A stretch of 64,000 bases of DNA from Microbacterium sp. SY138 (GTDB lineage Bacteria; Actinomycetota; Actinomycetes; Actinomycetales; Microbacteriaceae): contig NZ_CP155793.1 of the NCBI RefSeq assembly GCF_039729145.1, positions 186,001-250,000 on the forward strand, read 5' to 3'. Position numbers and translations under genes: made by a program. Positions 48,703-57,245 of the stretch are shown here, in pieces (the stretch's first letter is position 1; every line of letters starts with the position of its first letter). Below the pieces are notes generated by a model. It was not told the origin of the DNA and searched no databases. It worked only from the letters and a program-made list of their open reading frames with translations.

Positions 48703-50811
48703 ATGTCCGCTGCCCTCAGTCGTCCTCGAGCCCGCGGTCTGCGGGGTGGGATCGCCGCCGTGCTGATGGTGTCGGCCGGGCTCGTCGGGGCCTCCATCGC
48801 CACCGCACCCGCCGCTCAGGCGGCGCCGGTCCTGCAGTGCACGGGGCCGACGGTCTACGTCACCAACCAGGGTGCGGGTGACGGCGATCTCTGGCAGATC
48901 GATGCGACGACGGGGGCGGCGACTGCGCTGGTCGACCTTCCCGGTGACAACGTCGTCAATCAGCTGGGCATCGCGCCGGGAGGGGGGAACTTCCTGTTCA
49001 CCAAGGCGGGGACCGTGTACGACTACACGCTCGCGACCGACTCCTTCGACTCCACACCGGCCCAGGTGCTCACGGGCTACTCGGCCGTCGGCGGGGCGGT
49101 GAGCCCGACGAGCGGGCTCTACTACTACGGGGGCATCGGCGCCGGCGGCACCGAGTACCAGATCGCCGTCTACGACCCCGTGACGAACACGAATCGAGGC
49201 GTCGCCTCGACGATCCGTCTGCCCGACGGCATCGCGCTCACCAACAGCGACTTCGCGTTCGACACCCTCGGTCAGATGTACATCGTGGGCAGTACACCGA
49301 CCGGTGGTGCGCTGATCCGCGTCGACGGTTCGATCCCCTCGACGGGGTCGAACTCCGCACTCACCTCGTCGCTGCTCACGAGGATCGAGCCCGTCGCCGG
49401 TGTGACCTATGCCGCCATCGCCTTCGGTGGGACCGGCGAGGTGTACATCGGTGGAGGCGCGGGACCGATCCTCCGGGTGAACGCCACCACCGGGGCATTG
49501 GTCGGGAACGTGCCGGTCTCGGGGGCCGTCGCCTCGAACATGACGGACTTCGCGACCTGTGGTGCGCCGCCGACCCTGACGGTGCAGAAGAACGTGGCGG
49601 GGCGGGTGCAGCCCACCGATCAGTTCGCCCTCTCGATCACCGGCGGCGGCATCGTGCCGGGACCAGGCAGCATCGGGGTCACCGAGGGTGCGGAGCCCGG
49701 GCTGCAGACGCAGTCTCCGGCCGAGACCGCCGGATCGGTGATCGTGCAGCCGAACGCCACCTACGACTTCGGCGAGACCGCCGCGGGAACGACGAATCTC
49801 GCGGACTACGGATCCCGCTGGGAGTGCGTCGATGCGCAGGGACCCGCGGGGGCCACGATCGGCTCCGGCACCGGTCCGTCGGGGAGCGTCACGATTCCGC
49901 AGATCGCCGGCGTCGCCGTGGTCTGCACCGTGTTCAACGAGCCGCTCGTGCCCGGGATGAGCCTCGACAAGAGGGTCACCGGAGTCATCGACGCCAATGG
50001 AAACGGCTACGACGATGTGGGCGACCGGATCACGTGGGAGTTCGAACTCACCAACACCGGCGAGACTCCGCTCGCGGGACTCACGATCGACGACGACAGG
50101 CTCGCTGCTGCAGGTATCGGCATCACCTGCGATCCGGACGCGCTCGCCCCGGCGGAGTCGGTGGTGTGCACGGCGGACCGGCCCTATACGATCACGCCGG
50201 CCGATCTCGCCGCGGGCGCGGTGGTCAACACGGCGACGGGGACAGGCACGCCCCCGGGTAAGCCCCCTGTCATCACCCCTCCGGACACCACGGAGACACC
50301 GGTCGGCGGCTACACCGTGACCAAGGGGTCGGACCCCCGGTCTGGCAGCTCGGTGGCGGCGGGTTCCGTCATCGCCTACACGCTCACGGTGACCCAACGC
50401 GGCCTGGCGGCCGTTCCCGGAGCGGTGCTCGAGGATGATCTCGCCGAGGTGCTGGACGATGCCGCCTACAACGGTGATGTCTCCGCTTCTGCCGGTGCCG
50501 CATCCTTCGACGCGGCCGCGGGGACGCTCTCGTGGAGAGGCGACCTGGCAGCGGGCGACGTGGTCACGATCACGTATTCGGTGACCGTGGGAACGCGCGG
50601 TGACGGTGACCTCGTCAACACGGTCACCAGCCCGGGGTGCAGCACCGCCTGCACGACCACGCACGACTGGGTCCCGCCCCCCGCTGCCGGCCTTGCGACC
50701 ACGGGAGGCGGAGTCGCGATCGGCGGCATCGTGGGCGCCGTGCTGGTCATCGCCGTCGGTGCAGGGCTCGTCCTCCGCGGGCGCCGCGGGGCTCGCCACG
50801 ACGTGAGCTGA
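48703..50811 (+). CDS. LAXTG-anchored surface protein with beta-propeller and two DUF11-like domains
   Basis: 702 residues, a short paralogue of the giant protein at 13512. Signal peptide ending at APAAQAAP; DUF6923-like beta-propeller (about 42-290, starting LQCTGPTVYVTNQG); SpaA-like domain (PTLTVQKNVAGRVQPTD); one DUF11 domain (MSLDKRVTGVIDANGNGYDD) with a possible calcium-binding turn; one DUF7507-like repeat (YTVTKGSDPRSG); then LATTG, TM segment and basic tail. GAAGGAG precedes ATG 48703. Predicted class E sortase substrate. Confidence 0.9.
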   Translation: MSAALSRPRARGLRGGIAAVLMVSAGLVGASIATAPAAQAAPVLQCTGPTVYVTNQGAGDGDLWQIDATTGAATALVDLPGDNVVNQLGIAPGGGNFLFTKAGTVYDYTLATDSFDSTPAQVLTGYSAVGGAVSPTSGLYYYGGIGAGGTEYQIAVYDPVTNTNRGVASTIRLPDGIALTNSDFAFDTLGQMYIVGSTPTGGALIRVDGSIPSTGSNSALTSSLLTRIEPVAGVTYAAIAFGGTGEVYIGGGAGPILRVNATTGALVGNVPVSGAVASNMTDFATCGAPPTLTVQKNVAGRVQPTDQFALSITGGGIVPGPGSIGVTEGAEPGLQTQSPAETAGSVIVQPNATYDFGETAAGTTNLADYGSRWECVDAQGPAGATIGSGTGPSGSVTIPQIAGVAVVCTVFNEPLVPGMSLDKRVTGVIDANGNGYDDVGDRITWEFELTNTGETPLAGLTIDDDRLAAAGIGITCDPDALAPAESVVCTADRPYTITPADLAAGAVVNTATGTGTPPGKPPVITPPDTTETPVGGYTVTKGSDPRSGSSVAAGSVIAYTLTVTQRGLAAVPGAVLEDDLAEVLDDAAYNGDVSASAGAASFDAAAGTLSWRGDLAAGDVVTITYSVTVGTRGDGDLVNTVTSPGCSTACTTTHDWVPPPAAGLATTGGGVAIGGIVGAVLVIAVGAGLVLRGRRGARHDVS

Positions 50812-50861
50812 TCTGAACGGACACGTGAGCTGACGCGGACCGAGGCGGGAGCGTCGAGGAA

Positions 50862-50888
50862 GGCCGGTCGGGAGCGCTCCGACCGGCC
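50862..50888 (+). terminator. Hairpin terminator after the second surface protein
   Basis: GGCCGGTCGG-gagcgct-CCGACCGGCC, a perfect ten-base stem 50 bp past the stop. Confidence 0.85.
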
Positions 50889-50935
50889 GTTCGCTCGCGG
50901 CCTCGGCAGATGCATAGTCCGGTTCAGGGATGATC

Positions 50936-50951
50936 GCGTAACACGTTACGC
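50936..50951 (+). promoter_or_regulatory. 16-bp palindrome upstream of lipoprotein gene
   Basis: GCGTAACACGTTACGC, symmetrical except for the two central bases. 60 bp before the lipoprotein ATG, in promoter position. Regulator unknown. Confidence 0.45.
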
Positions 50952-51010
50952 ATCACGCTCAGTGAGTGTCCATCCGGATGATGCGAACGTCGAGGACCGG
51001 AGGTCATCTC

Positions 51011-51466
51011 ATGAAGACGAAGACAGCAGCAGCTCTCGGTGGACTGGTTCTGGCTGCGGGTCTGCTTGCCGCGTGCACCAGTCCCTCGGGTGCACCCGCA
51101 GGGTCGCCCACGGGGGCACCGACGAGCACGTCGGCGAGCACCTTCAGCACTGCGGAGCTCGCCATGTGCACGGCTCTCAAGAAGGTCGCCGCCGACGTGG
51201 TGCCTGATCTCGAGAGGGCTTCCGAACTCGTCAAGTCCGACCCCGCAGCTGCGGCTTCGCTGGTCGACAAGATCCGCGAGAGGTTCATCAGCGGACAAGA
51301 GGATGCGGACTCCGGTCTGACTCCCGACTACGCGACAGCCATGGACGGGTACGCGGTGGATATCAGGGCGCTGCCGGCCGGGGCGGATGCGACGAAGACA
51401 TCCCAGGAGCTTGCGGAGCGCGGGACCGCGTTCGCCTCCGACGTCGCCTACTTCTGCAAGGAGTAG
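51011..51466 (+). CDS. Small secreted lipoprotein
   Basis: 151 residues. Lipobox LLAAC places the lipidated Cys at about residue 21; a Ser/Thr/Pro/Gly-rich linker (about 22-45) is followed by a small helical domain with two further Cys (ELAMCTALKK; the C-terminal AYFCKE), which could form a disulfide. No family recognised. GGAGG lies seven bases before ATG 51011. Monocistronic, with a terminator after it. Confidence 0.82.
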   Translation: MKTKTAAALGGLVLAAGLLAACTSPSGAPAGSPTGAPTSTSASTFSTAELAMCTALKKVAADVVPDLERASELVKSDPAAAASLVDKIRERFISGQEDADSGLTPDYATAMDGYAVDIRALPAGADATKTSQELAERGTAFASDVAYFCKE

Positions 51467-51525
51467 ACGACGCCAGACGGAGTGCTGTCGCACGCCGGGA
51501 CCTGCACGATCAACCGTGACCAGGT

Positions 51526-51561
51526 TCACGAGCTCACCGCTCGGTTCGGGTGAGCTCGTGA
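51526..51561. terminator. Bidirectional terminator, perfect 13-bp stem
   Basis: TCACGAGCTCACC (51526-51538) pairs with GGTGAGCTCGTGA (51549-51561), between the convergent lipoprotein and oxidoreductase genes. Confidence 0.88.
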
Positions 51562-51604
51562 CGGCTGTGTCCGCGGCTGTGGTTATCGTCCGTCGCGAGG
51601 CGCG

Positions 51605-52627
51605 TCAGAGGGCGATGACCGCGCCGCCGCGGGCGGCGGAGGCCTGCGCGGCCGTGGCGATCTCGACCGTGCGGATGCCCACGCCGGCGTCGGGCTGCGG
51701 TTGGCGCCCCTCGCTCACGGCGCGCACGAACTCGTCGAGCAGCAGCGCGTCGAGGTCGGCGCCGACCGGGCTCCAGGTCTCGCCGTGCGCATCGTGCCCG
51801 GCGACCCCCTTGGCGAAGGGACTGACCGTGACCGTGCCGCGCTCGGCGACGACCTGCAGGGTGAGTCCACCCCAGGTGGCCGAGCTCATCGGCCAGCTCC
51901 AGGAGCAGTCGATCGTGGCGATGACCCCGCTCGGGTACCGGATGGTCACGAGTCCGCCGGTCTCGACGTCGAGTTCGCTCTGCGCGTGCAGGATGCTGTT
52001 GGACACGGCGCGGACCGACTGGGCGCGCTCACCCAGCAGCTCGTCGAGCAGGTCGGCGCAGTGCACGACGTGGTCGACCAGTGCGCCGCCTCCGGCCAGC
52101 TCCGGATCGGTGAACCAGGCACGATCCTGCGGCAGCTTGCCGTTGTTGATGCCGGTGACACCGAGGATCGTGCCGAGACGGCCGCTGCGCAGCTCGGCGA
52201 TCGCCTCGCGCACGCTCGGCGCGAACCGCACCGGGTAGGCGACCATCAGGATCACGCCGGCGCGGTCGCACGCCTCGCGCATCGCGATCGCGTCGGCGAC
52301 CGTCGTGGCCAGCGGCTTCTCGCAGAGTACGTGCACCCCGGCCGCGGCCGCGCGCTCGACGAGGGCACGATGCCGGGAGTTCTCGGCGGCGATCACGACC
52401 GCATCCGGTTTCCAGGCGAAGGCTTCGTCGTAGGTCTCGACGTAGGCGACGCCCAGCTCGGACGCGAGGTCTGCGCCGCGAGGGGCGTCGTCGGGAGCCG
52501 AAGCGCCGTCGGGGTCGGCCGCGATCAGCTCCACTCCCGGCATCGTCTGCAGCGCGTGCACATAACTGAGGGCATGCGTGTGCGCGAACGAGAGCACGGC
52601 GATGCGCAGCGGGGCGGAAGCGGTCAT
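51605..52627 (-). CDS. Gfo/Idh/MocA family oxidoreductase
   Basis: 340 residues. Rossmann N-domain (LRIAVLSFAHTHALSYVHAL), the EKP motif in HVLCEKPLATT, and the C-terminal alpha/beta substrate domain with GGALVDHVVHCADLL. NAD(P)-dependent sugar or inositol dehydrogenase type. The dinucleotide turn is SFAHTH rather than the usual GxGxxG. Its ATG overlaps the stop of the next Gfo gene (ATGA). Last gene of the ROK-led leftward operon. Confidence 0.9.
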   Translation of the reverse strand: MTASAPLRIAVLSFAHTHALSYVHALQTMPGVELIAADPDGASAPDDAPRGADLASELGVAYVETYDEAFAWKPDAVVIAAENSRHRALVERAAAAGVHVLCEKPLATTVADAIAMREACDRAGVILMVAYPVRFAPSVREAIAELRSGRLGTILGVTGINNGKLPQDRAWFTDPELAGGGALVDHVVHCADLLDELLGERAQSVRAVSNSILHAQSELDVETGGLVTIRYPSGVIATIDCSWSWPMSSATWGGLTLQVVAERGTVTVSPFAKGVAGHDAHGETWSPVGADLDALLLDEFVRAVSEGRQPQPDAGVGIRTVEIATAAQASAARGGAVIAL

Positions 52628-53652
52628 CGGGCGGCCTCCTCGGCATCGGGCGCGAAATGTTCAGGAGCGCGGTGTTCGGACAGCGCCACGGGGGCGCCGG
52701 AAGCGATCGACGCGTATGCGGCCTCGGCGACGGCGACCGCCTCGATGCCGTCCGCAGGGCTGACCCTCGCCTCCCGCCCCTCGCGCAGCGCGGCGACGAA
52801 GTCGGCGATCTCGGCGTAGTACGGACTCTCCTGCGGAGACATCGGCGGCAGGTAGTCGGCGTCGCCCGCGGGGAGCACGGCGTCGGTGCGCAGCGCATGG
52901 TCCTCGGCGCTGTCGTAGCGGAGGCGCCCCTCGGAGCCCGACACCTCGACGCTCGTGCGGAACGGCATGCCCGGAGCGACCCAGCTGCCGTGGATGTGGC
53001 TGATGACGCCGCTGCGGTGCGTGAGCACCACGTGCGACGTGACGGGGGCGGGAACGCGGTCGTCGATCGTCGGCGGGTTCTGCACTGCGTAGACGCTCGC
53101 GACGGGACCGGCGAACCAGACGGCCTGGTCGATGTCGTGGATCATCAGGTCGCGGATGACGCCCCCGCCCGCGCGTTCGGAGAAGAACCACGGCGTCTGC
53201 GGGGCGGAGCCGGCACGGCTGAACCGCTGCACGGCGAGCGTGCCGATGCGACCGGCGTCGATGCCGGCCTTGATCTGGGCGTATTCGCCCATGTACCGCA
53301 CGACGTGGGCCGGGAAGAGCCGTACCCCGGCCTCTTCGGCGGATCGGGCCACGGTCGCCGCGGCTTCGGCCGTCGCCGCGAGCGGCTTCTCGCAGATCAC
53401 GTCGAGTCCTCGGGCGATGGCGCGCTGCGCGAAGTCGGCGTGGGTGCTGCTGGGGGTCACGATGTCGACGATGTCGACCAGCCCGATGAGTGTGTCGACG
53501 TCGGGTACGAGCTCGAATCCGTACTCCTCGGCGATCTCCTCCGCTCCGACGAGAGAGGTGACGTACCCCTCCGCCCCGAGCGCCCGCCAGGCGTCGGCAT
53601 GCACGCGGGAGATGCCGCCCGCGCCGATGAGTCCGACCTTCAACGTGCTCAC
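52624..53652 (-). CDS. Gfo/Idh/MocA family oxidoreductase
   Basis: 342 residues. N-terminal LKVGLIGAGGISRVHADAWR with classic GxGxxG, VICEKPLAAT (EKP), and GGGVIRDLMIHDIDQAVWF with the conserved Asp-x3-His-Asp pattern. GTG start overlaps the ROK stop (GTGA), with GAGGAG upstream. Probable sugar dehydrogenase acting on the imported carbohydrate. Confidence 0.92.
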   Translation of the reverse strand: MSTLKVGLIGAGGISRVHADAWRALGAEGYVTSLVGAEEIAEEYGFELVPDVDTLIGLVDIVDIVTPSSTHADFAQRAIARGLDVICEKPLAATAEAAATVARSAEEAGVRLFPAHVVRYMGEYAQIKAGIDAGRIGTLAVQRFSRAGSAPQTPWFFSERAGGGVIRDLMIHDIDQAVWFAGPVASVYAVQNPPTIDDRVPAPVTSHVVLTHRSGVISHIHGSWVAPGMPFRTSVEVSGSEGRLRYDSAEDHALRTDAVLPAGDADYLPPMSPQESPYYAEIADFVAALREGREARVSPADGIEAVAVAEAAYASIASGAPVALSEHRAPEHFAPDAEEAAR

Positions 53653-54833
53653 TGCTTCTCCTCGGTTGTGTCGATGACGGGGCCTTCCGCCCCCACCGGT
53701 TCGAGCGGCCGCGGGGTGATGGGCGGCGCCGGCATGTCCTCGATGCCGTAGATCTCGGCGGCGTGCCGTTGGAACGCATGCACGACGGCTCCGTGCGCGG
53801 CGGCTTCGGCGCCCAGCCGTGCTTCGGCGATCGGCACCTGGAAGGGCAGGCCCAGGTGGCCGGGCAGGGCCGCCCGGAGCGGATCGAGCAGCTGCTCGTG
53901 CGCGGCGGAGAGCCCGCCGCCGATCACGATCATGGCGGGGTCGACCGTCATGGTCAGGGTGGCGATGCCGTGCGCGAGCTCGTCGATGAAGGCGTCGAGC
54001 TCCTGCTGCGCGGCGTGATCGCCCCCGCGGACCAGAGCGAACACCTCGGCGGCGGTCGGGGCGGTGCGCCACGTGATCTGGCCCGTCTCGGTGTTCAGCC
54101 CGCGGAAGGCGAGGCGGCCGATGTCGCCCGCGGCGTTGTGGATGCCGCGGCGCGGTCGTCCGCCGAGGATCAGTCCCATCGCGATCCGGTTGCCGACGGA
54201 CAGGTAGATCACGTCGTCGACGAGTTGCGCGACCCCGAGATGGTGCTCGGCGACGGCCGCGAGCCGCACCCCGTTGTCGACCGCGACGGGGCAGCCGAAC
54301 GCGTGCCGCAGCTGCGAGCCGATGTCGATGCCCGACCATTCCGGGATCACGACCGAGGTGGTCACGCGTCCCGCATCGTCGACGATGCCGGGGAGCGAGA
54401 CCCCGACCGCTCGTACCTTCGATGCGGGGATCGACACGACCGAGAGGGTGCGGCGCACGTCGTCGATCACGGCCGCGAGCTTGGCTGCGCCGTCGAGCTG
54501 CTCGGCCACACCGGAGTAGCTGCGCTGCGCGATCACGACCCCTGACAGATCGGCGAGCACGACGCGAACGCTCGCGACACCGATGTCGACGCCCACGACG
54601 GTCCCGGCGGCACCGTGGAACGAATAGCGACGGGCGGGGCGACCGGCACCGCCGCCGTTCTGGGCGGGGGCGTCGACGATCAGGCCCGAGTCGGCCAGCA
54701 CGGTCACCGCGTTCTCGACCGACGTGCGCGAGATCTCGAGCGAGCGGGACAGATCGTTCACGGTCGCGGGCCCCGAGTCGCGCAGCTGCAGAGCGGATCG
54801 CGCGACGATCGAGAGCGGGCTGTTCACGGCCAT
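53649..54833 (-). CDS. ROK family transcriptional repressor
   Basis: 394 residues. N-terminal winged helix (about 5-65; TVNDLSRSLEISRTSVENAV) and a ROK sugar-kinase-like domain starting VVGVDIGVASVRVVL. The usual ROK zinc cluster CxCGxxGCxE is absent: after AAGDIGRLAFRGLN there are no cysteines. This argues for a sugar-binding regulator rather than an active kinase. ATG 54833 has AAAGGA; ATG 54851 is possible. Divergent from the ABC importer and the obvious candidate to control both operons. Confidence 0.92.
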   Translation of the reverse strand: MAVNSPLSIVARSALQLRDSGPATVNDLSRSLEISRTSVENAVTVLADSGLIVDAPAQNGGGAGRPARRYSFHGAAGTVVGVDIGVASVRVVLADLSGVVIAQRSYSGVAEQLDGAAKLAAVIDDVRRTLSVVSIPASKVRAVGVSLPGIVDDAGRVTTSVVIPEWSGIDIGSQLRHAFGCPVAVDNGVRLAAVAEHHLGVAQLVDDVIYLSVGNRIAMGLILGGRPRRGIHNAAGDIGRLAFRGLNTETGQITWRTAPTAAEVFALVRGGDHAAQQELDAFIDELAHGIATLTMTVDPAMIVIGGGLSAAHEQLLDPLRAALPGHLGLPFQVPIAEARLGAEAAAHGAVVHAFQRHAAEIYGIEDMPAPPITPRPLEPVGAEGPVIDTTEEKQ

Positions 54834-54887
54834 GTGCGGTCCTTTCCTCATCTCCGTCGTCGGGTGCGATCAAATTAGCACACCCAA

Positions 54888-54948
54888 TTCTCAGATCAAG
54901 CTTTGATGTTCTCGAACGGGAAACACGGCGGAAACATGGCTCTGAGAA
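54888..54948. promoter_or_regulatory. Paired inverted sites TTCTCAGA / TCTGAGAA in the ROK-ABC divergent promoter
   Basis: TTCTCAGA at 54888-54895 and its exact reverse complement TCTGAGAA at 54941-54948, 53 bp apart (about five helical turns). Position between the repressor and transporter genes suits a looping operator for the ROK protein. Confidence 0.5.
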
Positions 54949-54955
54949 CTTGTAC

Positions 54956-54986
54956 TTGACGAATTATCCCATTGCAGTGTCATAAT
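54956..54986 (+). promoter_or_regulatory. SigA-type promoter of the ABC importer
   Basis: TTGACG (54956-54961) and CATAAT (54981-54986), 19-base spacer, or TCATAA with 18. An ACCGT/ACGGT inverted repeat (54989-55005) follows at the expected transcription start and may be a further operator. Confidence 0.65.
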
Positions 54987-55022
54987 GAACCGTACTCAGC
55001 ACGGTATAAGCAAAGGAGCACC

Positions 55023-56264
55023 ATGCGCGTCAGCAAGATCACCGGCGTCGTCGCGGGAATCGCGGCCGCCACCCTGTTGGCCGGATGTTCGGCCGGCGGA
55101 GGCAACACCGCAGAGGGAGAGCAGGACATCACCGTCTGGCTCTACCCGGTCATCGCCGACGAGGCGGTGCACAAGGACTTCTGGGACTCGACGATCGCCG
55201 ACTTCGAGAAGCAGAACGAGAACATCAACGTGAAGTACGAGATCTTCCCGTGGGCGAACCGCGACGAGGCTCTCCAGACCGCGATCGCGGCCGGCAAGGG
55301 GCCCGACGTGGTCTACCTGATCCCCGATCAGCTCGCGGCGTACCAGAAGTCGATCGCCCCGCTCAACGACCTGCTGAGCACGGAGCGTCAGGACGACCTG
55401 CTGCCCAACGTGAAGAAGTCGGTCACGCTCGACGGCGACATCCTCGGAGCCCCGATCCTCACCAGCGCGCAGCCGCTCATCTGCAACGCCGCCGCGTTCG
55501 AGGCCGCGGGCGTCACCGAGTACCCCGAGACCTGGGACGACGTCACCGCGATGGCCCCCCGGTTCACCGAGAAGGGCATGTACGCCCTGAACTACCCGGC
55601 ATCCGCGGAGAACACCCTCAACCTCACCTACTACCCGCTGCTGTGGCAGGCCGGTGGCGAGGTCTACACGAAGGACGGCGACGTCGGCTTCGACAGCAAG
55701 GAAGGCGTGCAGGCGCTCACCTTCCTCACCGACCTGGCCGAGGCGGGTGCTCTCGACCCCGAGGCGCTCACCACCAACGTCCCGCTCGAGCAGACCGCCG
55801 TCGCCCAGGGCAAGGTCGCGTGCACGTGGAACAACGCGGTCAACGAGGTCGTGCCCTTCTGGGGCGAGGAGAACGTCAAGGTCATGGCGCCGCTGACCGA
55901 GAAGGAGTCCGTGGCCTACGGCACGGTCGGATCGCTCTCGGTGCTCAAGGGCTCCAAGGCGCAGGACGCGGCGGCGAAGTTCGTCGAGTACGCCACCGGC
56001 GCCGACGTCGTCGAGCCGTACCTCAAGGCCGCCGGCTACTTCTCCGCACTCAGCACCACCGAGCCGCTGTACGCGGACGACCCGCTGCTCGGCGAGGTCG
56101 AGAAGTATGTTCCCGACACCACGGTCGGCGAGCTCAACGCCTCGTCCCGTGCGCTGATGGGCGTGCTCGCCCCGGAGATCCAGGCAGCGCTCCTCGGCGA
56201 CAAGTCGCCGGAGGACGCGTTGAAGGATGCCGCGACCGCCGCGGCGCCGCTGGTCAAGAAGTAA
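55023..56264 (+). CDS. ABC transporter sugar-binding lipoprotein (family 1)
   Basis: 413 residues. Lipobox LLAGC near residue 22, then an extracellular solute-binding fold: DITVWLYPVIADEAVHKDFW, FEKQNENINVKYEIFPW, GKGPDVVYLIPDQ, and the C-terminal helices SKAQDAAAKFVEYATG. Aromatic residues typical of sugar stacking are frequent. AAAGGAG precedes ATG 55023. First gene of the importer/catabolic operon; delivers sugar to the two permeases downstream. Confidence 0.93.
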   Translation: MRVSKITGVVAGIAAATLLAGCSAGGGNTAEGEQDITVWLYPVIADEAVHKDFWDSTIADFEKQNENINVKYEIFPWANRDEALQTAIAAGKGPDVVYLIPDQLAAYQKSIAPLNDLLSTERQDDLLPNVKKSVTLDGDILGAPILTSAQPLICNAAAFEAAGVTEYPETWDDVTAMAPRFTEKGMYALNYPASAENTLNLTYYPLLWQAGGEVYTKDGDVGFDSKEGVQALTFLTDLAEAGALDPEALTTNVPLEQTAVAQGKVACTWNNAVNEVVPFWGEENVKVMAPLTEKESVAYGTVGSLSVLKGSKAQDAAAKFVEYATGADVVEPYLKAAGYFSALSTTEPLYADDPLLGEVEKYVPDTTVGELNASSRALMGVLAPEIQAALLGDKSPEDALKDAATAAAPLVKK

Positions 56265-56270
56265 CACCTC

Positions 56271-56304
56271 GGGGGCGTGCGGAGCCCGAACTCTGCACGC
56301 CCCC
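56271..56304 (+). terminator. Intra-operon hairpin after the binding-protein gene
   Basis: GGGGGCGTGC and GCACGCCCCC, perfect ten-base arms 6 bp after the stop and 36 bp before the first permease. Likely protects the 3' end or partly terminates, raising binding-protein levels over permeases. Confidence 0.75.
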
Positions 56305-56339
56305 GCACCCCTTCACTCCCCCCACGTGAGGTACCACTG

Positions 56340-57245
56340 ATGACGACGGCAACCACGGCGAAGAAGCCCGCAGGGCGAGTCACGCGGGTGCTCGCACGAC
56401 GAGAGGCGCGGATCGCGTTCCTGTTCGTGCTCCCCGCCTTCCTCCTGTTCATCGCCTTCCGCTTCGGCCCGAGCATCGCCGGAGTCGCGCTGAGCTTCTT
56501 CGACTACGACATCACCGGTGAGATCTCGTGGCGGGGTCTCGACCACTTCCAGCGCATGATCGCCGACCCGCTGTTCTGGCGGGCGATGGGCACCACGCTC
56601 ATCTACACGGTGTGCGCCGTGCCGATCGCGCTGGTGCTCTCGACCGTGATGGCCCTCGGCGTGCGTCGGGCCTTCCGCGGCGCACGCTTCTTCCGCTCGA
56701 TCTTCTTCCTCCCCGTCATCACCTCGCTCGTGCTGGCCGGGTCGATCTTCGTCTGGATCTTCTCCGCGAACGGACCCTGGTCGGCGCTGATGGCGCCCCT
56801 CGGTCTCGGCGGATCCTGGCTCGGCAGCACCGTCCTGGTGATCCCCGCGATCGTCGTCGTCGGCGTCTGGTCGCGATTCGGCTACGGGATGATGATCCTC
56901 ATCGCCGCGCTGCAGGACGTGCCGCGCGAGCTCGAAGAGGCGGCGCTGATGGACGGCGCCAACGCCTGGCAGCGCTTCCGCTACGTGATCCTCCCGGTGC
57001 TGCGGCCGACGTTCTTCTTCCTGGCGGTGATCGAGACGACCGCCGCGTTCCAGGTGTTCGACGTCATCTACGTGATGACCCAGGGCGGGCCGGCGAACGC
57101 CAGCTACTCGCTCGTCTACATGCTCTACGACCAGGGCTTCCGCTACTTCGACTACGGCTACGCGGCCGCGATCGGTGTGGCCCTGTTCGTCATGACCCTC
57201 GTCGTCGCGCTCATCCAGCGCCTGGTGATCGGAAAGCAGAAATGA
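56340..57245 (+). CDS. Sugar ABC transporter permease (MalF/UgpA type)
   Basis: 301 residues, six TM helices. The cytoplasmic EAA loop is EEAALMDGANAWQRFRYVIL, which docks the ATPase; the C-terminal MTQGGPANASYSLVYMLYD is typical of carbohydrate-uptake (CUT1) permeases. ATG 56340 follows TGAGGT; the in-frame upstream extension crosses the hairpin and is rejected. Its stop overlaps the next permease start. Confidence 0.94.
   Translation: MTTATTAKKPAGRVTRVLARREARIAFLFVLPAFLLFIAFRFGPSIAGVALSFFDYDITGEISWRGLDHFQRMIADPLFWRAMGTTLIYTVCAVPIALVLSTVMALGVRRAFRGARFFRSIFFLPVITSLVLAGSIFVWIFSANGPWSALMAPLGLGGSWLGSTVLVIPAIVVVGVWSRFGYGMMILIAALQDVPRELEEAALMDGANAWQRFRYVILPVLRPTFFFLAVIETTAAFQVFDVIYVMTQGGPANASYSLVYMLYDQGFRYFDYGYAAAIGVALFVMTLVVALIQRLVIGKQK

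Noticed and set aside
53649..54833. ROK protein as a glucokinase
   Set aside because: It has an N-terminal winged helix and lacks the zinc-binding cysteine cluster of ROK kinases, so a repressor role is favoured.
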